A stretch of DNA of 64,000 nt, taken from Populus alba. Taxonomy: Eukaryota > Streptophyta > Magnoliopsida > Malpighiales > Salicaceae. This document shows positions 11,717 to 24,200 of the stretch, piece by piece. A model generated the notes under the pieces. The model saw only the letters and a list, made by a program, of their open reading frames with translations. It did not search any database and was not told the DNA's origin. The first letter of the stretch is position 1. Each line of letters begins with the position of its first letter. A program made the translations under genes and the position numbers. The stretch spans positions 7,440,001 to 7,504,000 of the forward strand of contig NC_133296.1 of the NCBI RefSeq assembly GCF_005239225.2, written 5' to 3'.

Positions 11717-14700
11717 ATGAATAGTGGTGGTGCAGGAGGGGTTGGGGTTGAAGGTGGGGGTGGTGGAGCAGCGGGGATGGCAGCTGGGGGAATGGGAACA
11801 GGAGTGATGACAATGAGGTCACCATTTACAGTGTCACAGTGGCAAGAACTGGAACATCAAGCTTTGATCTATAAGTACATGGTGGCGGGTCTGCCTGTTC
11901 CACCTGATCTTGTGCTCCCTATTCAGAGGAGCTTTGAGTCCATTTCTCATAGATTCTTCCACCATCCCACCAGTAAGCCAGCTTTGTAGATTCTTACACA
12001 CACATATTTACATTTATCTGTGTGTACTCTCACTTCTTTTTATTGTTTACTGATTTAGTGTATTCATTGGATTTTTCTTGATTTGATCAGGGGGTCGTGT
12101 TGAGTTAAGAGCTCCTTTCCTTTTCCATTTTTTTTTTTTGTTTTTGTTTTTTCAATTTTATACATTTTCTTTTTTGGATAAGCACTTTCAAGTTTACATA
12201 TGTTATGTTGTTTTCTTGATTATCATGGAGAAGCATTTCCTTTATTATCAAGTATTATTTTGATAAATATAAATTTCTTCTTGTATCCTCCTTGTGATCT
12301 GGTAGATATGGATTGTGAAAATTCCAAAGATGGGCTTTTCTTTTTTATTGAATTTAAATCTACCTGAACTTCTGTTTTTTGTTTGTTTTACTGCTTGTTT
12401 TCAATCTTCCCAAAAAGCATAAACCACCCTTTTTGCACCTGAAATTTATTTATTTTGAATCACAGTTGGTTTTGTGGCTTTCTACTTATTTGATCAATAT
12501 ATCAGCTTTCAAGGGCAAAAGATTTGTCATTTTTCTAATTCTGCAGATTTTCTTAAAGAAATAATAATTTTAATGCCAATCTTCTACTGGTTTTGTACAC
12601 TGTATTAATATAAACTTTTCTTGCCATGGCCCTGCTACTTTCTCCAAGGATTTTATACTTTATTCATTCAAGGCATTTGACACCATTATTTTTCTAATTG
12701 TTGACATCAGAAGATGTTTTCAACTGATTTGATTCTCTCTTCAGTATTTCTTTAGTCGTGTTATATGGTTATTGTATTGATTATGAAATGCCATATCACT
12801 TTTTTATACCAATTTCTGACACTGCTGGTTGTAAAGGTTTTACCATTCTTAATATAATGAACTATCATGTTCTCATTGTTCACAATGTTCAATATTATAT
12901 TACATGTGGCATTGTGTGTCTCTCATGCTTGTCTTATTGATGATACGAAGTTGTTAGTTTTGGATTTGGATAACATTTTCAGTATTATTCTGTAGTGAGC
13001 TATTGCACTTTCTATGGCAAGAAGGTGGATCCGGAACCAGGTCGATGCAGGAGGACTGACGGCAAGAAGTGGAGGTGCTCCAAAGATGCCTACCCAGACT
13101 CCAAGTACTGTGAGCGCCACATGCACCGTGGCCGCAACCGTTCAAGAAAGCCTGTGGAATCACAAACCATGACACAGTCATCGTCCACCGTGACATCACT
13201 GACTGTTACAGGAAGCAGCAGTGGAACTGGAAGCTTCCAGAACCTTCCATTGCACACATATAGCAATCCCCAGGGCACTGCTTCTGGAACTAACCAATCA
13301 TATTATCATATGAACTCCATTCCCTACGGAATCCCAACCAAAGATTACAGGTATCATTGACCTTTTATTTATGGGTTATGCCCTTTTTGGATGCTTTTAG
13401 ACCAGGAGATTGAATAAGAGACTCTGAGATGAGATAACAAAGATGATTCACTGAGCTTATTCAAGCATGCAAGGTCATGTTTTTCATATCATTAGAGTAA
13501 TCGGTATTTAGGAAATGAAAAGAATTTAATCCAAATATATGCTTTACTATATAGATTTTGGTTTTTATGCGTACTGCATTTCCTGTTAGAAGGTAGATTG
13601 TGGATTATGGTAATCTGGTTGGTGAAATGTTTCAAAAACATTTAATGTTTCTGTTGGGCTCCGACTTCTGGATCCTGTTGTCCACTGGGATGGAGAGGAA
13701 ATACTGTCAGAAAGGAATGTATTTTTGTTTGTCAGTCTTCATCTTCCTTTGGTTTGGTACTTTACATTCTGTATCTCCGAAAAATAATCCAACAGCTCTG
13801 ACAGCCTTTAGAAATTGTCTTCAGCTTATCACTGGGTGTAGATTTCACTCTCTAGATGAAAAGATGGCTGAGAGACAAAGGGTTAGCTTGGTAATTTTGC
13901 AGATATTTTATGCACAAGGATTGCTTGAAATTTTTAGAGTATAGAGAGTTGTCAGTTTCTACCTAAATATGGGTGGTTCTGAAGATAGTTCTACAGGGCT
14001 CAGTCTTTATTTATGTTTTTTTTTTATATAAAAAAACCTTTAACCTCTTCATGCAAAACAACAGACTTTCTGCTTAATGATTGGAGCTTGTAATTCAATC
14101 CTGTGTGTAAGTATGCAATACGTGTGGATTTCATTGCTAGGCGCTTTATGTTCTTTTTTCGCATTCAGACATGTTTCCCTGTGAAATTAGGAAAGCTTTA
14201 TCTGCTTAACTGTTTACAGAAAATGCATGTTGGGCCCGTTGATAAATTGCGTGGTAGGAATTGTATGGAAGACTTGTGATCCAGGTAGTGGATGTGCTAC
14301 ATAAACTTTTCATTTTAGCTAGGTGCAGGCTTCTGGGCCCTGATGTCTGTAAGAACAGCCGTCAAAATCTGCTTTTTACAGAGTGTCAAGAGTCTTTGCT
14401 TTAGGTCTGTTTCTTGGCTTTCTGTGTTTGCTGTTAAGTTTTTTGTGGAATTCTGACAAGCACCCTGAATTGTCTTGAGCATGCAAATTTTTGGCATCTT
14501 ATTAACCCTCTCAAGTTTCTGTCCAAAGGGTAAAAGGATAGAAGGGGTCTTCTGGGTTCTGCAGAAATTAATGTTAGACTGGTTAGCTGCCTGGGATCTT
14601 CTGAGAAAAAGTGTGGTGGGCACTTTACAATTTTATCCTGCATATGTGTTCTTGGAGACATCTGTGAATGTACTCTCTTTACTATCTGCCAATAACACGT

Positions 14701-16196
14701 TACCCCCCCCTTGTGATAAGCTTTTTTCTTATGTCTAGGTGCTGTCTCTCTTGTTTTTTTCTCTGTTACTCTATTTTCCCTTTTGATCTGAAAGATTTTT
14801 CTTTTTAAATCTAAAAAAACAATAAACTATTATTGTCAACTGTCAATTTGTATGTTGAACCCTTTGTATATTAGCCACTTCATTTTTCAACCTGGAAGTG
14901 GTTGACATGTTCGTCTTCAGTACAACACAATTCTATGCATCCCCATGGAGCTTCTCCCATGCTTTTCTCTTTGTTGACCATAGCTTACTCACTTGCAGCT
15001 TTTGTGCTAGTCAAGCTACAAAAGTGGGCCTCACAATGTAATGATGTAAATACTTTGAGTTGTTGAAATTGTCTGGCTGCTGGATATGAGCATACCTGAA
15101 ATTGAGATGAATGTAATGGTGTCATGACATCTTAGCATGCTGCTATTCATATTTGGATCTTAAAACTCGTTTAGCTCCTAATTCCTGTTGTTTTCCTTCT
15201 AATCTTATCCGCCTTTCCAGCCTTCTGAACCATCCCATGGCTGGTTCCTGACATGTGTAAGAAAGGTCTCCTTTCATTTTATTGTGTCACATTAATTAGG
15301 GGTCCCCCTGAAAACAAATCAATCATCTAAATCCCACACTGAATTTAGACGAAGATGTGGCTAAAGAAACAGGACTGCAGTTGCAATTCTATTATTATCC
15401 GTACAAAGAACATATGATTTTCTTTTTTTTGTGAGATGTTGAATGCCTTGTAGCTAGACCAATATTGTCATAGGTGATTGACACCTCTTCTACCAGCATT
15501 GCTGACTCTCTTCGTGATTTAGTTATTCTCAGGAAATTGTTTTCTGGGTTCAAAATGGACATTAAAAGAAGATTTCTATTGAGTTTGTAATATTAATGCC
15601 AAAATAGGTATCTTCAAGGACTTAAGCCTGAAGGTGGGGAGCATAGCTTCTTGTCTGAAGCCTCAGGAAGCAACAAGGGTCTTCAGATAGACTCACAGCT
15701 GGACAATGCATGGTCTTTGATGCAGTCCAGAGTCTCATCATTCACCACAGAGAAATCAACTGAAAACTCGATGTTGCAAAACAATCATCCCCAGCATTCA
15801 TTTTTCAGTAGTGATTTCACCACCAGGGAATCTGTCAAACAGGACGGGCAGTCTCTTCGACCCTTCCTTGACGAGTGGCCAAAAAACCGAGACGCCTGGC
15901 CTGGCCTCGAGAATGATAGTTCCAACCAGACCTCATTCTCTACAACGCAGCTGTCGATATCCATTCCAATGGCCTCATCTGACTTCTCCACAAGTTGTCG
16001 TTCTCCACAAGGTGGGTTTTTCTTAGGTGGTGTTTGACATTACCGTATATGTTAATATTTTAAAAAGTTCAAAAAATATTATTTCAAAGCATTAATCTCT
16101 ATCATATTCATACTTAAAAAGATGATCATATATATTTCCATGTAATGTTCATCGTTATCTAACTCCAGGCCTGGATATTTTGCTGCAGATAACTGA
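11717..16196 (+). CDS. GRF: growth-regulating factor (GRF) transcription factor, GRF1/GRF5-like, four coding exons
   Basis: Coding exons: 11717-11972, 12996-13350, 15608-16011 and 16189-16196, total 1,023 bases, 340 residues plus stop. The start is the first ATG of the open frame, just after a (GGT)n run. Residues 1-32 are glycine-rich. The QLQ domain (about 36-71, core [19 protein letters not shown]) is the family's GIF coactivator-binding surface. The WRC domain (97-139) has the zinc ligands C103, C113, C124 and H127 (C-X9-C-X10-C-X2-H) and the basic [13 protein letters not shown]-binding/nuclear segment. The tail has an FFD-like RPFLDEWPK (288-296) and a TQL motif (317-319). Exon 1 ends in phase 1, which picks the acceptor at 12,996 and creates Met86 across the junction. 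The last coding exon is only 8 bases and gives the C-terminus SPQDN. GRFs promote cell proliferation in leaves and other young organs, in the nucleus. Family assignment is very firm; the paralogue number is not known. Confidence 0.96.
13139..13159 (+). promoter_or_regulatory. miR396 target site in GRF exon 2
   Basis: These 21 bases encode the end of the WRC region (residues RSRKPVE) and are complementary to miR396 apart from one extra C (13,151-13,152 region) that would bulge in the duplex. That bulged pairing is the known arrangement for most GRF transcripts. All core positions are intact, so post-transcriptional repression by miR396 is expected. This rests on recalled miR396 sequence and family knowledge, not on degradome data. 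Confidence 0.9.
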
Positions 16197-16458
16197 GAGG
16201 ACACTAAGAATTCACAAAACAAAGCCAAAGGTGGTCCTGGCCAAAGATTAACACATACTTGTGCTAAATTTTTGTGGGTTTTCTGCATTAATGTGCTGTG
16301 TAACGTCTGCTGCATTTGCAAGCACAAAGTTTTAATTGCGGAAATAAAAAACTCCGACAGGTGATTTGAGAAACGGGGAGCAGTGTGGGTGGCTGTAGTG
16401 AATCAAGGGTAGCAGTTTTTGCAGCCTGGCTTTGATAGACGTTCTCCTTGGTACACTG

Positions 16459-16464
16459 AATAAA
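16459..16464 (+). terminator. candidate polyadenylation signal of the GRF gene
   Basis: AATAAA occurs about 265 bases after the GRF stop codon, in otherwise non-repetitive sequence. Plant poly(A) signals are loose, so this is only a candidate 3' end. Confidence 0.35.
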
Positions 16465-17240
16465 GCTGCTCCATTTATGTAAACTAATAGCTTTTGTAAT
16501 CCTGACATCGCTGCCTTCATTATCTATCTCTATCCTTAACTCCTAGGGTGGCAACTGGCAAGATTTGTTCAGATTTAAGGTAAATGTTGCATCAGAATCA
16601 AGCATCGATATAAAACCTTGCCTGCCCTGACTTGGCTGGTTTTTAAATGCTCAAAAAATCTAGATTTGTAATTAATCTGGTTAAATTCGGGTGATCTATC
16701 ACATTAATCTGGTTTATATATATATATATATAATTTTTTTATAGCATATATTTTATGAAATGTTTTATTAATTATATTTGTTTCTTTTAACTTCTTTTAT
16801 ATGGGATACCTATATATATAATTTCTATTCATATAGGAATGTTTTTTAACTGTTGTATACACGAGATGACGAAAGTTTGCGGTATTCATCACATTACAAG
16901 TAAAAATACAGATTAATTGACAAACAAAAATGTAATTTGCAAGAAAAAAAATAATGTTTTTTTAGGGATATTGGCTGTTCCTTGCATCGATAAAAAATTA
17001 ATTTAGTTTTATAGCATGATAAAATAACCTTATCATAATGAAAATTATAATAATATACACTGAAATATTAGAACTTATATCATGTTATCGACTTCTTAAT
17101 GAAATGATATATTATTTATAAAGTGATCTATTACTTTCTGAGATATATTGAATATATTTGTGAAAAAACACGGTATTTCAGCATTATTAATTCAATTGGA
17201 GGAGTATTATAATTGAAATTAAAAAAGAAAATAGAAAAGA
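16465..17240. other. AT-rich spacer with a (TA)n tract
   Basis: Contains a (TA)9 run at about 16,715-16,732 and AT-rich filler. No gene is supported. Confidence 0.5.
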
Positions 17241-17480
17241 AAAGAAAATGAGGGCGAGCGTGCTCATTGGGAAAAGGGAGAGAAGTGACGTCAACGTCAG
17301 GAGTGCAGAGAGAAGGGGCCCACACCAACAGACAGCTAGGTATTTAGGGTATCTAATAAGCACTCACGTGGTCGGGTCACCCTCCCTCTCTCTCTCCCCT
17401 TCCGCGCCCTCCCATTTATTCTTTTCTTTTCTTACTTTTACCGTGCATACCCTCACCTGCGACATCAACAAGCAAACAAA
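17241..17480. promoter_or_regulatory. promoter-like island with bZIP-type motifs, no gene attached
   Basis: This GC-richer stretch holds TGACGTCA (17,286-17,293), a palindromic C-box/CRE site, overlapping a second ACGTCA (17,294-17,299). It also has a G-box CACGTG (17,365-17,370) and a CT-rich tract (about 17,381-17,401). These are the usual binding cores of plant bZIP and bHLH factors and pyrimidine patches found near plant start sites. No open gene follows; a 795-bp MITE starts about 100 bases later. It may be the remnant of a promoter or may drive an unseen non-coding transcript. Confidence 0.35.
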
Positions 17481-17575
17481 AACCTAATTTAAAAAATTGA
17501 TTTAATAGTCCTGTAGTTGTTTTGAATTCAAGATTCAATATTCATATTCAGCAAGTTTATTTTTAAATATACTAA

Positions 17576-18370
17576 GAGCCCGTTTGGCTGCGACTACGGC
17601 TACGTTTAATTAAAGAAAAAAGCACTTTACTGTTCACTGGGCCCCACTTGAATTTTGCGTTTTTAACACAGGAAACGGAAAGCAGGAATTTTATGCTTTT
17701 TTTACTGTACATGTTAATTGCACTGTTCAATGAACAGTGCAATTAACATGAACATTATATAGTGTGCACTGTTCATGAGAACAGTGCAGGAGAACTGCAC
17801 TGTTCACTCAAAACCAGTGAACAGTGCAATTCTCTTGCACTGTTCACTTGCCTGCGTCTTTCTTTTTTTTATTTTTTTTTATTTTTTATTTTTTTTTAGT
17901 GTGTGTTATTTTTTTTAGTGTGTTATTTTTTTAACATTTTAAAAAAATAAATTAGTTTAGAGTGAAATTTATACCTGATAATATTTTATCTAATTTTATT
18001 ACATGATAAAAATATAGTTTTTGTTTGATGTATTTCGTATGTAATGAAATTATAAATGGTTTTATGGAATAATAAAAATATTTTATATAAAGTATGATTT
18101 ATTTCATGATAAAATAGCAATAGTTAAATCTACAATATTTAAATTAAAAATCATAAGTACTAATATATATTTTTAAAATTATTTTATAACCTCAATTTTA
18201 AAATTATTTTTAACCAAACACATTAAACTACTTTTTCTTCAACTTCAATTTCAACCACAGTTTTAACCAAACACCTATTTTTTCAAACCAAACTCAACTA
18301 AAAGTACTTTTTATAAAACAACTTTTTTTAAACCACAACCACAACAGCTACCGCAATGCCAAACACACTC
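17576..18370. mobile_element. long Tourist-like element, 795 bp, TSD TAA
   Basis: TAA at 17,573-17,575 and 18,371-18,373 flank the element. The left end GAGCCCGTTTGGCTGCGACTA and the reversed right end GAGTGTGTTTGGCATTGCGG are imperfect inverted repeats. The left third carries about eight copies of ACTGTTCA or its complement, including a long perfect hairpin (17,710-17,750). The right half closely matches the element at 57,081-57,877, with the same stretch TTATAACCTCAATTT and the same terminal block ACCACAACAGCTACCGCAAT. The two copies are nearly equal in length (795 and 797 bp). There is no transposase frame, so it is non-autonomous. Confidence 0.8.
17710..17750. repeat. perfect 20-bp inverted repeat with 1-base spacer
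   Basis: The arm CATGTTAATTGCACTGTTCA at 17,710-17,729 is followed by a single A and then its exact reverse complement at 17,731-17,750. It lies inside the 795-bp element. Such a near-perfect palindrome can extrude as a cruciform or form a hairpin RNA if transcribed. Confidence 0.95.
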
Positions 18371-18373
18371 TAA

Positions 18374-18579
18374 GAGTATGTTTGGTATTGTGGTAGCGAT
18401 TACTTTTCAAATAACTTTTCGTGTCGAAATACATATCAATGATTTTTTTTTATTTTTAAAAAATTATTATTGACATCAACACATCAAAATGATTCAAAAC
18501 ATTAAAATCGTATTAAATTTTAATAAAAAAAAATTGAATTTTGTGGAACGCGGTTGAAACCGCGTTCCCAAACGGTTCC
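18374..18579. mobile_element. Tourist-like MITE, 206 bp, abutting the 795-bp element
   Basis: It begins immediately after the TAA that closes the 795-bp element and ends before TAA at 18,580-18,582, so the two elements share one copy of the target trinucleotide. The ends are GAGTATGTTTGGTATTGTGG and, in reverse, GGAACCGTTTGGGAACGCGG. The interior holds the family block ACATCAACACATCAAAATG. One element probably inserted at the target duplication of the other. Confidence 0.75.
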
Positions 18580-18582
18580 TAA

Positions 18583-18910
18583 ATCAATGCAGTTTTGCAT
18601 CTTTAAAGTTTTTTTAAATTTTTTTTTGATATTTTTATATTATTTTGATGTGTTGATATCAAAAATAATTTTTTAAAAATAAAAAAATATTATTTCAATA
18701 CATAAACAAAAATATTTCAAAAAGTAACTGCTAATACGATACCAAATAGTCCTAGAGTGATAAAAATTACGTTTCAAGATGCCTTTTCATATAAATTTAT
18801 TAAAATAATATTTTTTATATTTAAAATTTATTTTTAATATTAATACATTAAAATAATATAAAAATATTAAAATATAATTAAATTTTAAACAAATAATATT
18901 TGAGCCGTGG
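18583..18910. mobile_element. two degraded MITE remnants in tandem
   Basis: A stretch with TATTTTGATGTGTTGATATC and an end ACGATACCAAATAGTCC (about 18,583-18,753) is followed by another AT-rich block with CATTAAAATAATATAAAAATAT (about 18,754-18,910). Both resemble the interior of the 200-bp family, but their ends are eroded. Together with the two preceding elements they form a four-member cluster. Confidence 0.4.
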
Positions 18911-21200
18911 TATGATTAAAACAAAAACATATAGTTGCGCCTAATCAAATTGATATTAAAGAATTTTAAGAACATCACCCCATTTTGGATACTTTACATG
19001 ATTTCTATTGGTCCCAAAAAAAAATCAGAAATGTTTTTAATAAAATGCAGGTCGTGTAATTGTCCCTACATGGCTTGCATGCACTTGCAGATTCTGAGCA
19101 AAATCAATTCAATCCACAACTTTATTTACCGCCACTTGCGAGTATACTTTGACTTTAAATTTTAACCAGTGATGTTAAATTAGCTGGCATTTGCAAAAGG
19201 AAATAAGTGAGAGGTACATTATTATTTTTATTATTATTATTATTGTTATAGAGACTTGCTTTTGAGCTTGACAAGGAGATCACGAGGCAGCAAAGATATG
19301 CCAGCCTCCGCCTAGCATCTTGCAGGACACATGGGGCAGGACATCATTCATCCTGATATGAATATAAATGCATGACACATTTTACGTAGATTTTATTAGT
19401 AAAATGTTTATTATGGAATAAAATAATCTTTTTAATCTTATCTATTTGGTATTATCATTTTAATCAGAGATAAATTAATCTTTTTATATATTTAGATACA
19501 TGTTAAAATAACTTAAATATCCTATTTAAAAAAAAATTAAAACTAGGGTCTAAAGATTTTTCAGTCTTTTAATACTTTGATTAAATAGTTAAGTGATTAC
19601 ATTGCCATTAAAAATAAAAAAAATAAAGCTAACTTTCGAGGAAGGAGCAATACAGTTTTAAAACAAATATATAAATATAATTAAAAAACTAAAACTAAAT
19701 ATAATTAAAAAAAACAAAAGTACATAGATGCAAGCTCTTGAGAAGTGTCCGCCTCTATTTGAGGGAGGTGTGGTGTAAGTGTCTCCAGCAATCAAATGCC
19801 ACTTTCACAATGGGTTTTGAAGTCTCGTATTGTTCTCTTTTTGATGGTTAAACGTGTGTTCATGAAAGTCAGCGATTAGGTTCAGTGAAATTTTTTCTCT
19901 CTCTCTCATCGCCTCGAATTTATCATCAGCCCTTCAAAAAATTAAATATGACTTGTCAGTTTGTAATTGTATCAAATTTGATACTCATTCTTTTAATTGT
20001 TATTTATTTTAATTTTAATGTTTTTTTAAGTTAACTTTTGTTTTAACAAATTTTGCTCGTCATCATTTTATTTTATTTATTTTTGTTTTCAATTTGGTTC
20101 TTATTCTTTTGATTATTATGTTTTTTTATTTTTTATTCTTTTCTTGATTTTTTTTCAATCCTATCCCTCAACATTTTATTTCATTTAATTTTTGTATCTA
20201 ATTTTGTCCTTATTATTTTTATTGATATTTTTAATGATTTTCTTGATTTTATTTTTCAATTTAAATTTCTCATTATTTTCTTTCATATAGTTTTTATACC
20301 AGATTTGATCTTCATTGTTTGGATTGCTATTTGTTTTGTTTTTTAATTTTGGATGATCATGAATTTTTCTTGTTATTTTTTCATGTTTGCCTTCTAAGAG
20401 GTGATCTTGATTTTATGACCTGGGTGACGAGTTTCGAGCACTAGCCTAATTTAACTTTAGTTAATTTAGGTATTTTTTAAAATTAATTGTTCTTTTAATT
20501 TCATTATTCAACATCAGGTTATTGAGCCTTTAGCTTTGTTATTTTTCTACTTTTTTGTATGGTTTTTCATATCTAATATCCTTTTAATTTGGACTTCATT
20601 AGAAATTATTAAGAGGAAGATTGGGAAGCTGGAAAATTAATTGAGAGGAAACGGGAAATGAGTTTAGAAATTAATTGAGACGGCTGCTTTTTTTCATTAA
20701 TTAATTTAGGTTACAATTTAACTATTTATACCTTAGATATGGGTAACTTTTTTTTTAATGGCTCCGGTTCGGTTTGTTGGTTTTTTTCTGTTAAAAATTA
20801 TGGTTTTGACAATTTAATCGGTTTTTCATCCGGTTATTTTGAACACCCCTAGTCACAAGTAGTCAAGTTAACTTGGATTGACTCAAGTTTTTTTTTTTAC
20901 ACTTTTTTTTTTTTTTTTTCAATTTCACATTTCATCATTTAGTTTATTTGAGAGTTGATCTTCATTGTTTTATTCAAACTTTTTTTTTCACGTGCGAAAT
21001 TAAATTGAACATGGAAGGATTAACATTGAAAAAAAAAATGATTGAACCGAGCTATTACAAAAGGAAAAATAAAAGAGAGGTTAAAGCAACTGTATTGTAG
21101 TTGTTCACAATGCAATTGTGTATTCAATCATAGTAAAATTAATAGTTAAAGGGCCTTTTGTTTTAATTTATTTTGTTATTGTAATGTTATAATATAAATA
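18911..21200. other. intergenic DNA with T-rich dispersed repeat
   Basis: No gene is supported. From about 19,990 to 20,960 the plus strand is strongly T-rich and repeats phrases like TTTTCAATCCTATCCCTCAACATTTTA, matching the family at 8-9.5 kb and, inverted, 55 kb. A (TTA)n run lies near 19,229-19,243. Confidence 0.5.
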
Positions 21201-24200
21201 ATTTTTTTATAACATGTAGCAAAAACCCTATTCACCAAGACTTATGTGACCGTGGATTGAAATAGTCCCTTAAATGTTTTATCTTATTGGTGCAAGGTCT
21301 TTTTACTTTTGCGCAGCTAGCTTGGTTGTTACAACCTTGTGATTCATTTAATTATCATTGGAGATGTTGTTTGATTGGCTTGATTTGGGCTTTGGTTTAG
21401 CTTATTTTGAGTTTTCATTGTGGGATGCAATTGGGTTGGTGCAATATTTATTTTTCTTCACTTGCTTAGTTGAGTTACTGTGGCTTTGGCTTTCATTTTA
21501 TAATCATGAAATAAGGCTTTATTGTCTTGGTTTGGGTTTTAATTGTAGATTTGTGCTGGTTGGCTTGCTTTGGTTTCTCATCATGGGATGTGGTTGGGTT
21601 TTTATACAATGGTTATGAAATTAAATAGTCACTTTGAGCATTCTTTCTTTCGGTGTAAGATTTAATTGCATTTTCCCTGTCAATTTTGGCGACATCACAA
21701 GGCATTGATTAGGATTTTTTGATATCTATTGTTTGCATTTTATTTTGGCTGACTTCTCCACAACCTAGGTTTTCCCAGTTAAGCTATGTGTTTGGCTTAG
21801 TTATTGTTGACTGAATTTTGGGTTTTTATATCTCTATATGGGTTTGGTGCACAACTTTTAGTGATTGTCATCATTGGGCATTTAATGCACCTACCCCTCG
21901 ATTAAAATTTTTTTGGATTAGCAATTTATTAAAAATGTTAATGAAGTAAACAAAATATTTTAGATAAGAAAGAGTAAAGATTAACCTATGAAAAAAAAAA
22001 TTGATTTATAAATAAAAGGAAAGAAAATTGAATAAAATAGAACAAAATAGAAAAGGGTGAAATTGAGTAACATTAAATGATGATAGAGGTGTTGAATCAA
22101 ATAAAAAGATGAAATATCGGGGTTTAAAGTGAGAATTTAAGGAACATGAGGTTATTGTGTGAATAAAAAATTACATATAAATAAATGAATAGGAAGCCAT
22201 TCATGGCTGACCGAAGAGGGGAATAAAGGATTTGTGTGATTTTTCTTGATTTTTCACCTATTTTGCATTAAATTAAACACTATATAATATAAAGAAGGGG
22301 ATTAAAAGAGGTTTGAAAGGAATTTGGTCTAGGATCAAGGAACCTTTTGGGTTGTGAGGAAAAAAAGGAATATAAAAGAAAACTTGATTATAGGGCTTTC
22401 TATCTTCATTTTTTTTCTTGTGAATAAGTAGTAAGATGTTTTGATTTATGATTTGCATGCACTTCTAATGATGTGTCGATGAGTTTTGCATGAAAGAACA
22501 ATATGTAGAATTTTAAAGAATGATTGAATGTTTAAATTAGTGTTATTATGATAGATTGATGTTGATATACATGTAAAAAAAACCTAATAGGTAAATGAGT
22601 GATTGAAAGAAATTGTTGAGTGAGATGTTATGGTTATTTGATTTGGATTTGAGCAATTATGAGTGTATATGTGTTAATTAGAATAAGAATTGATTGGAAA
22701 GAAAAAAATTAAGTGGATATCTTGTTTTGGCAAGAATTCCATTCGGTCTTAATGGGGGTTTAGAACTTATGAAGAAATTGTTTAAATTATTATGTAAATT
22801 GTGTGGGAACTATTGTTGATTAGATGATGTTTAAGATAAGTAAAAAATATAAGGAATTGAAAAGAAAAAAGAAGAAGAGGTTCACCCTATTATGGACTAG
22901 TTTCGGTCAAGAGGAGAAGGAAGTAACAAATAAATCAATGAGTTTAATTTGTTAAAAAATATATAGAGTCAAGCTAAATGAATTCCAATGAATGAATAAT
23001 ATATTAATTAAAAGAGGAGATTATTAGAAAGATATACGCATTACCATGAAATGAAGTTTTATTTTTGTAGAATATGAAAGGGAAATGATTGAATTAATTA
23101 AAAGAAAAAATGATTGTGGACATGTTAGCTAAGGAATCTTAAGTAGAGAGTAAATAGATGAGAACAATTTAATTGAAACAAAAAGAAAGAGAGAAGATTG
23201 AATTACTTGGAAAGAGAGATTTTGATGAACCTAAAATAAATTTGATTTGATTAGAGAGGTTGCTGGAAGATTGCAAACTGTGGAAACCATGGTACACCAG
23301 ACAATCATAGGTAGGTGAAACAATTATATCGAATGGAGTTAATTGAATTTCCAGGATGTTAGTAGTTTTACTTACTTAAATGTTTAATTATATTATTTTT
23401 TTGTGATCATGATGAGAAAAGTTTGGATGATTTAACATGTGATATAATTGGTATCCAAAAAGAAATTACTAGAAGTCTTGGTTTTCAAAAGAAAATACTA
23501 GATTTATTGGCTTTCAAGTTGGGAATGTCATAAAAATAAGTATTCATATAAGAATACTTGGTTTTATTAGTATTTAACCAGAAAATCCAAATCGACTTTC
23601 AAGTTAGGAATGCCAGATTAATGAGTATTCATGTAAGAATACTAGATTTCATTGGTATTTAGAAGAGAATACTAGATTGATTAATTTTTAAATTGAAAAT
23701 TTTGAATTAATGTATATTTATGTGAGGATACTACATTTTATTTCATTGATTTTAAAAAGAGATTTGAAATGGCATGATGAGATTGATTAATTATGATACT
23801 TTGAAATGTTTAAAATATAAAGTAGATTTTGTTGAGATTTTAGTAAAAATTTAAAATATAAAATGGGATGATGTATGTATATAAATATTTGTTTTTGCTT
23901 AGAAGGTGTTTCATTGGTGTTGCAAGTTAGTTGTTCTCTCTGGAAATTGTTAACAACACATTGTCATTGAACCAAATACGTTCTTTTGCCCCTAACAACT
24001 CTTTGTCTCACTTTTTTTTCACTGTTTGTTGTTGTTTGTTTCATGCATGGCGGTGGGTCTTTTCCTGTGTGGCTAGGCTGCACACTTCTTGTTATTTTTT
24101 TTATTACAAGCTCTGTCTGTCCATGTTTTATGGGCACTCTCACTAATTTTGCTTGGTTTTGGGTGCGCTATAACCATTTTTGGGTTCCTTTGAGAGGCGC

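Noticed and set aside
13600..14738. Frames of 75-114 codons on both strands inside GRF intron 2
   Set aside because: Intronic, without domains or matching splice structure. The flanking exons join perfectly without them.
21358..21618. 86-codon hydrophobic plus-strand frame
   Set aside because: A duplicated G/T-rich phrase explains the run of W, L, F and G residues. No start context or domain was seen.
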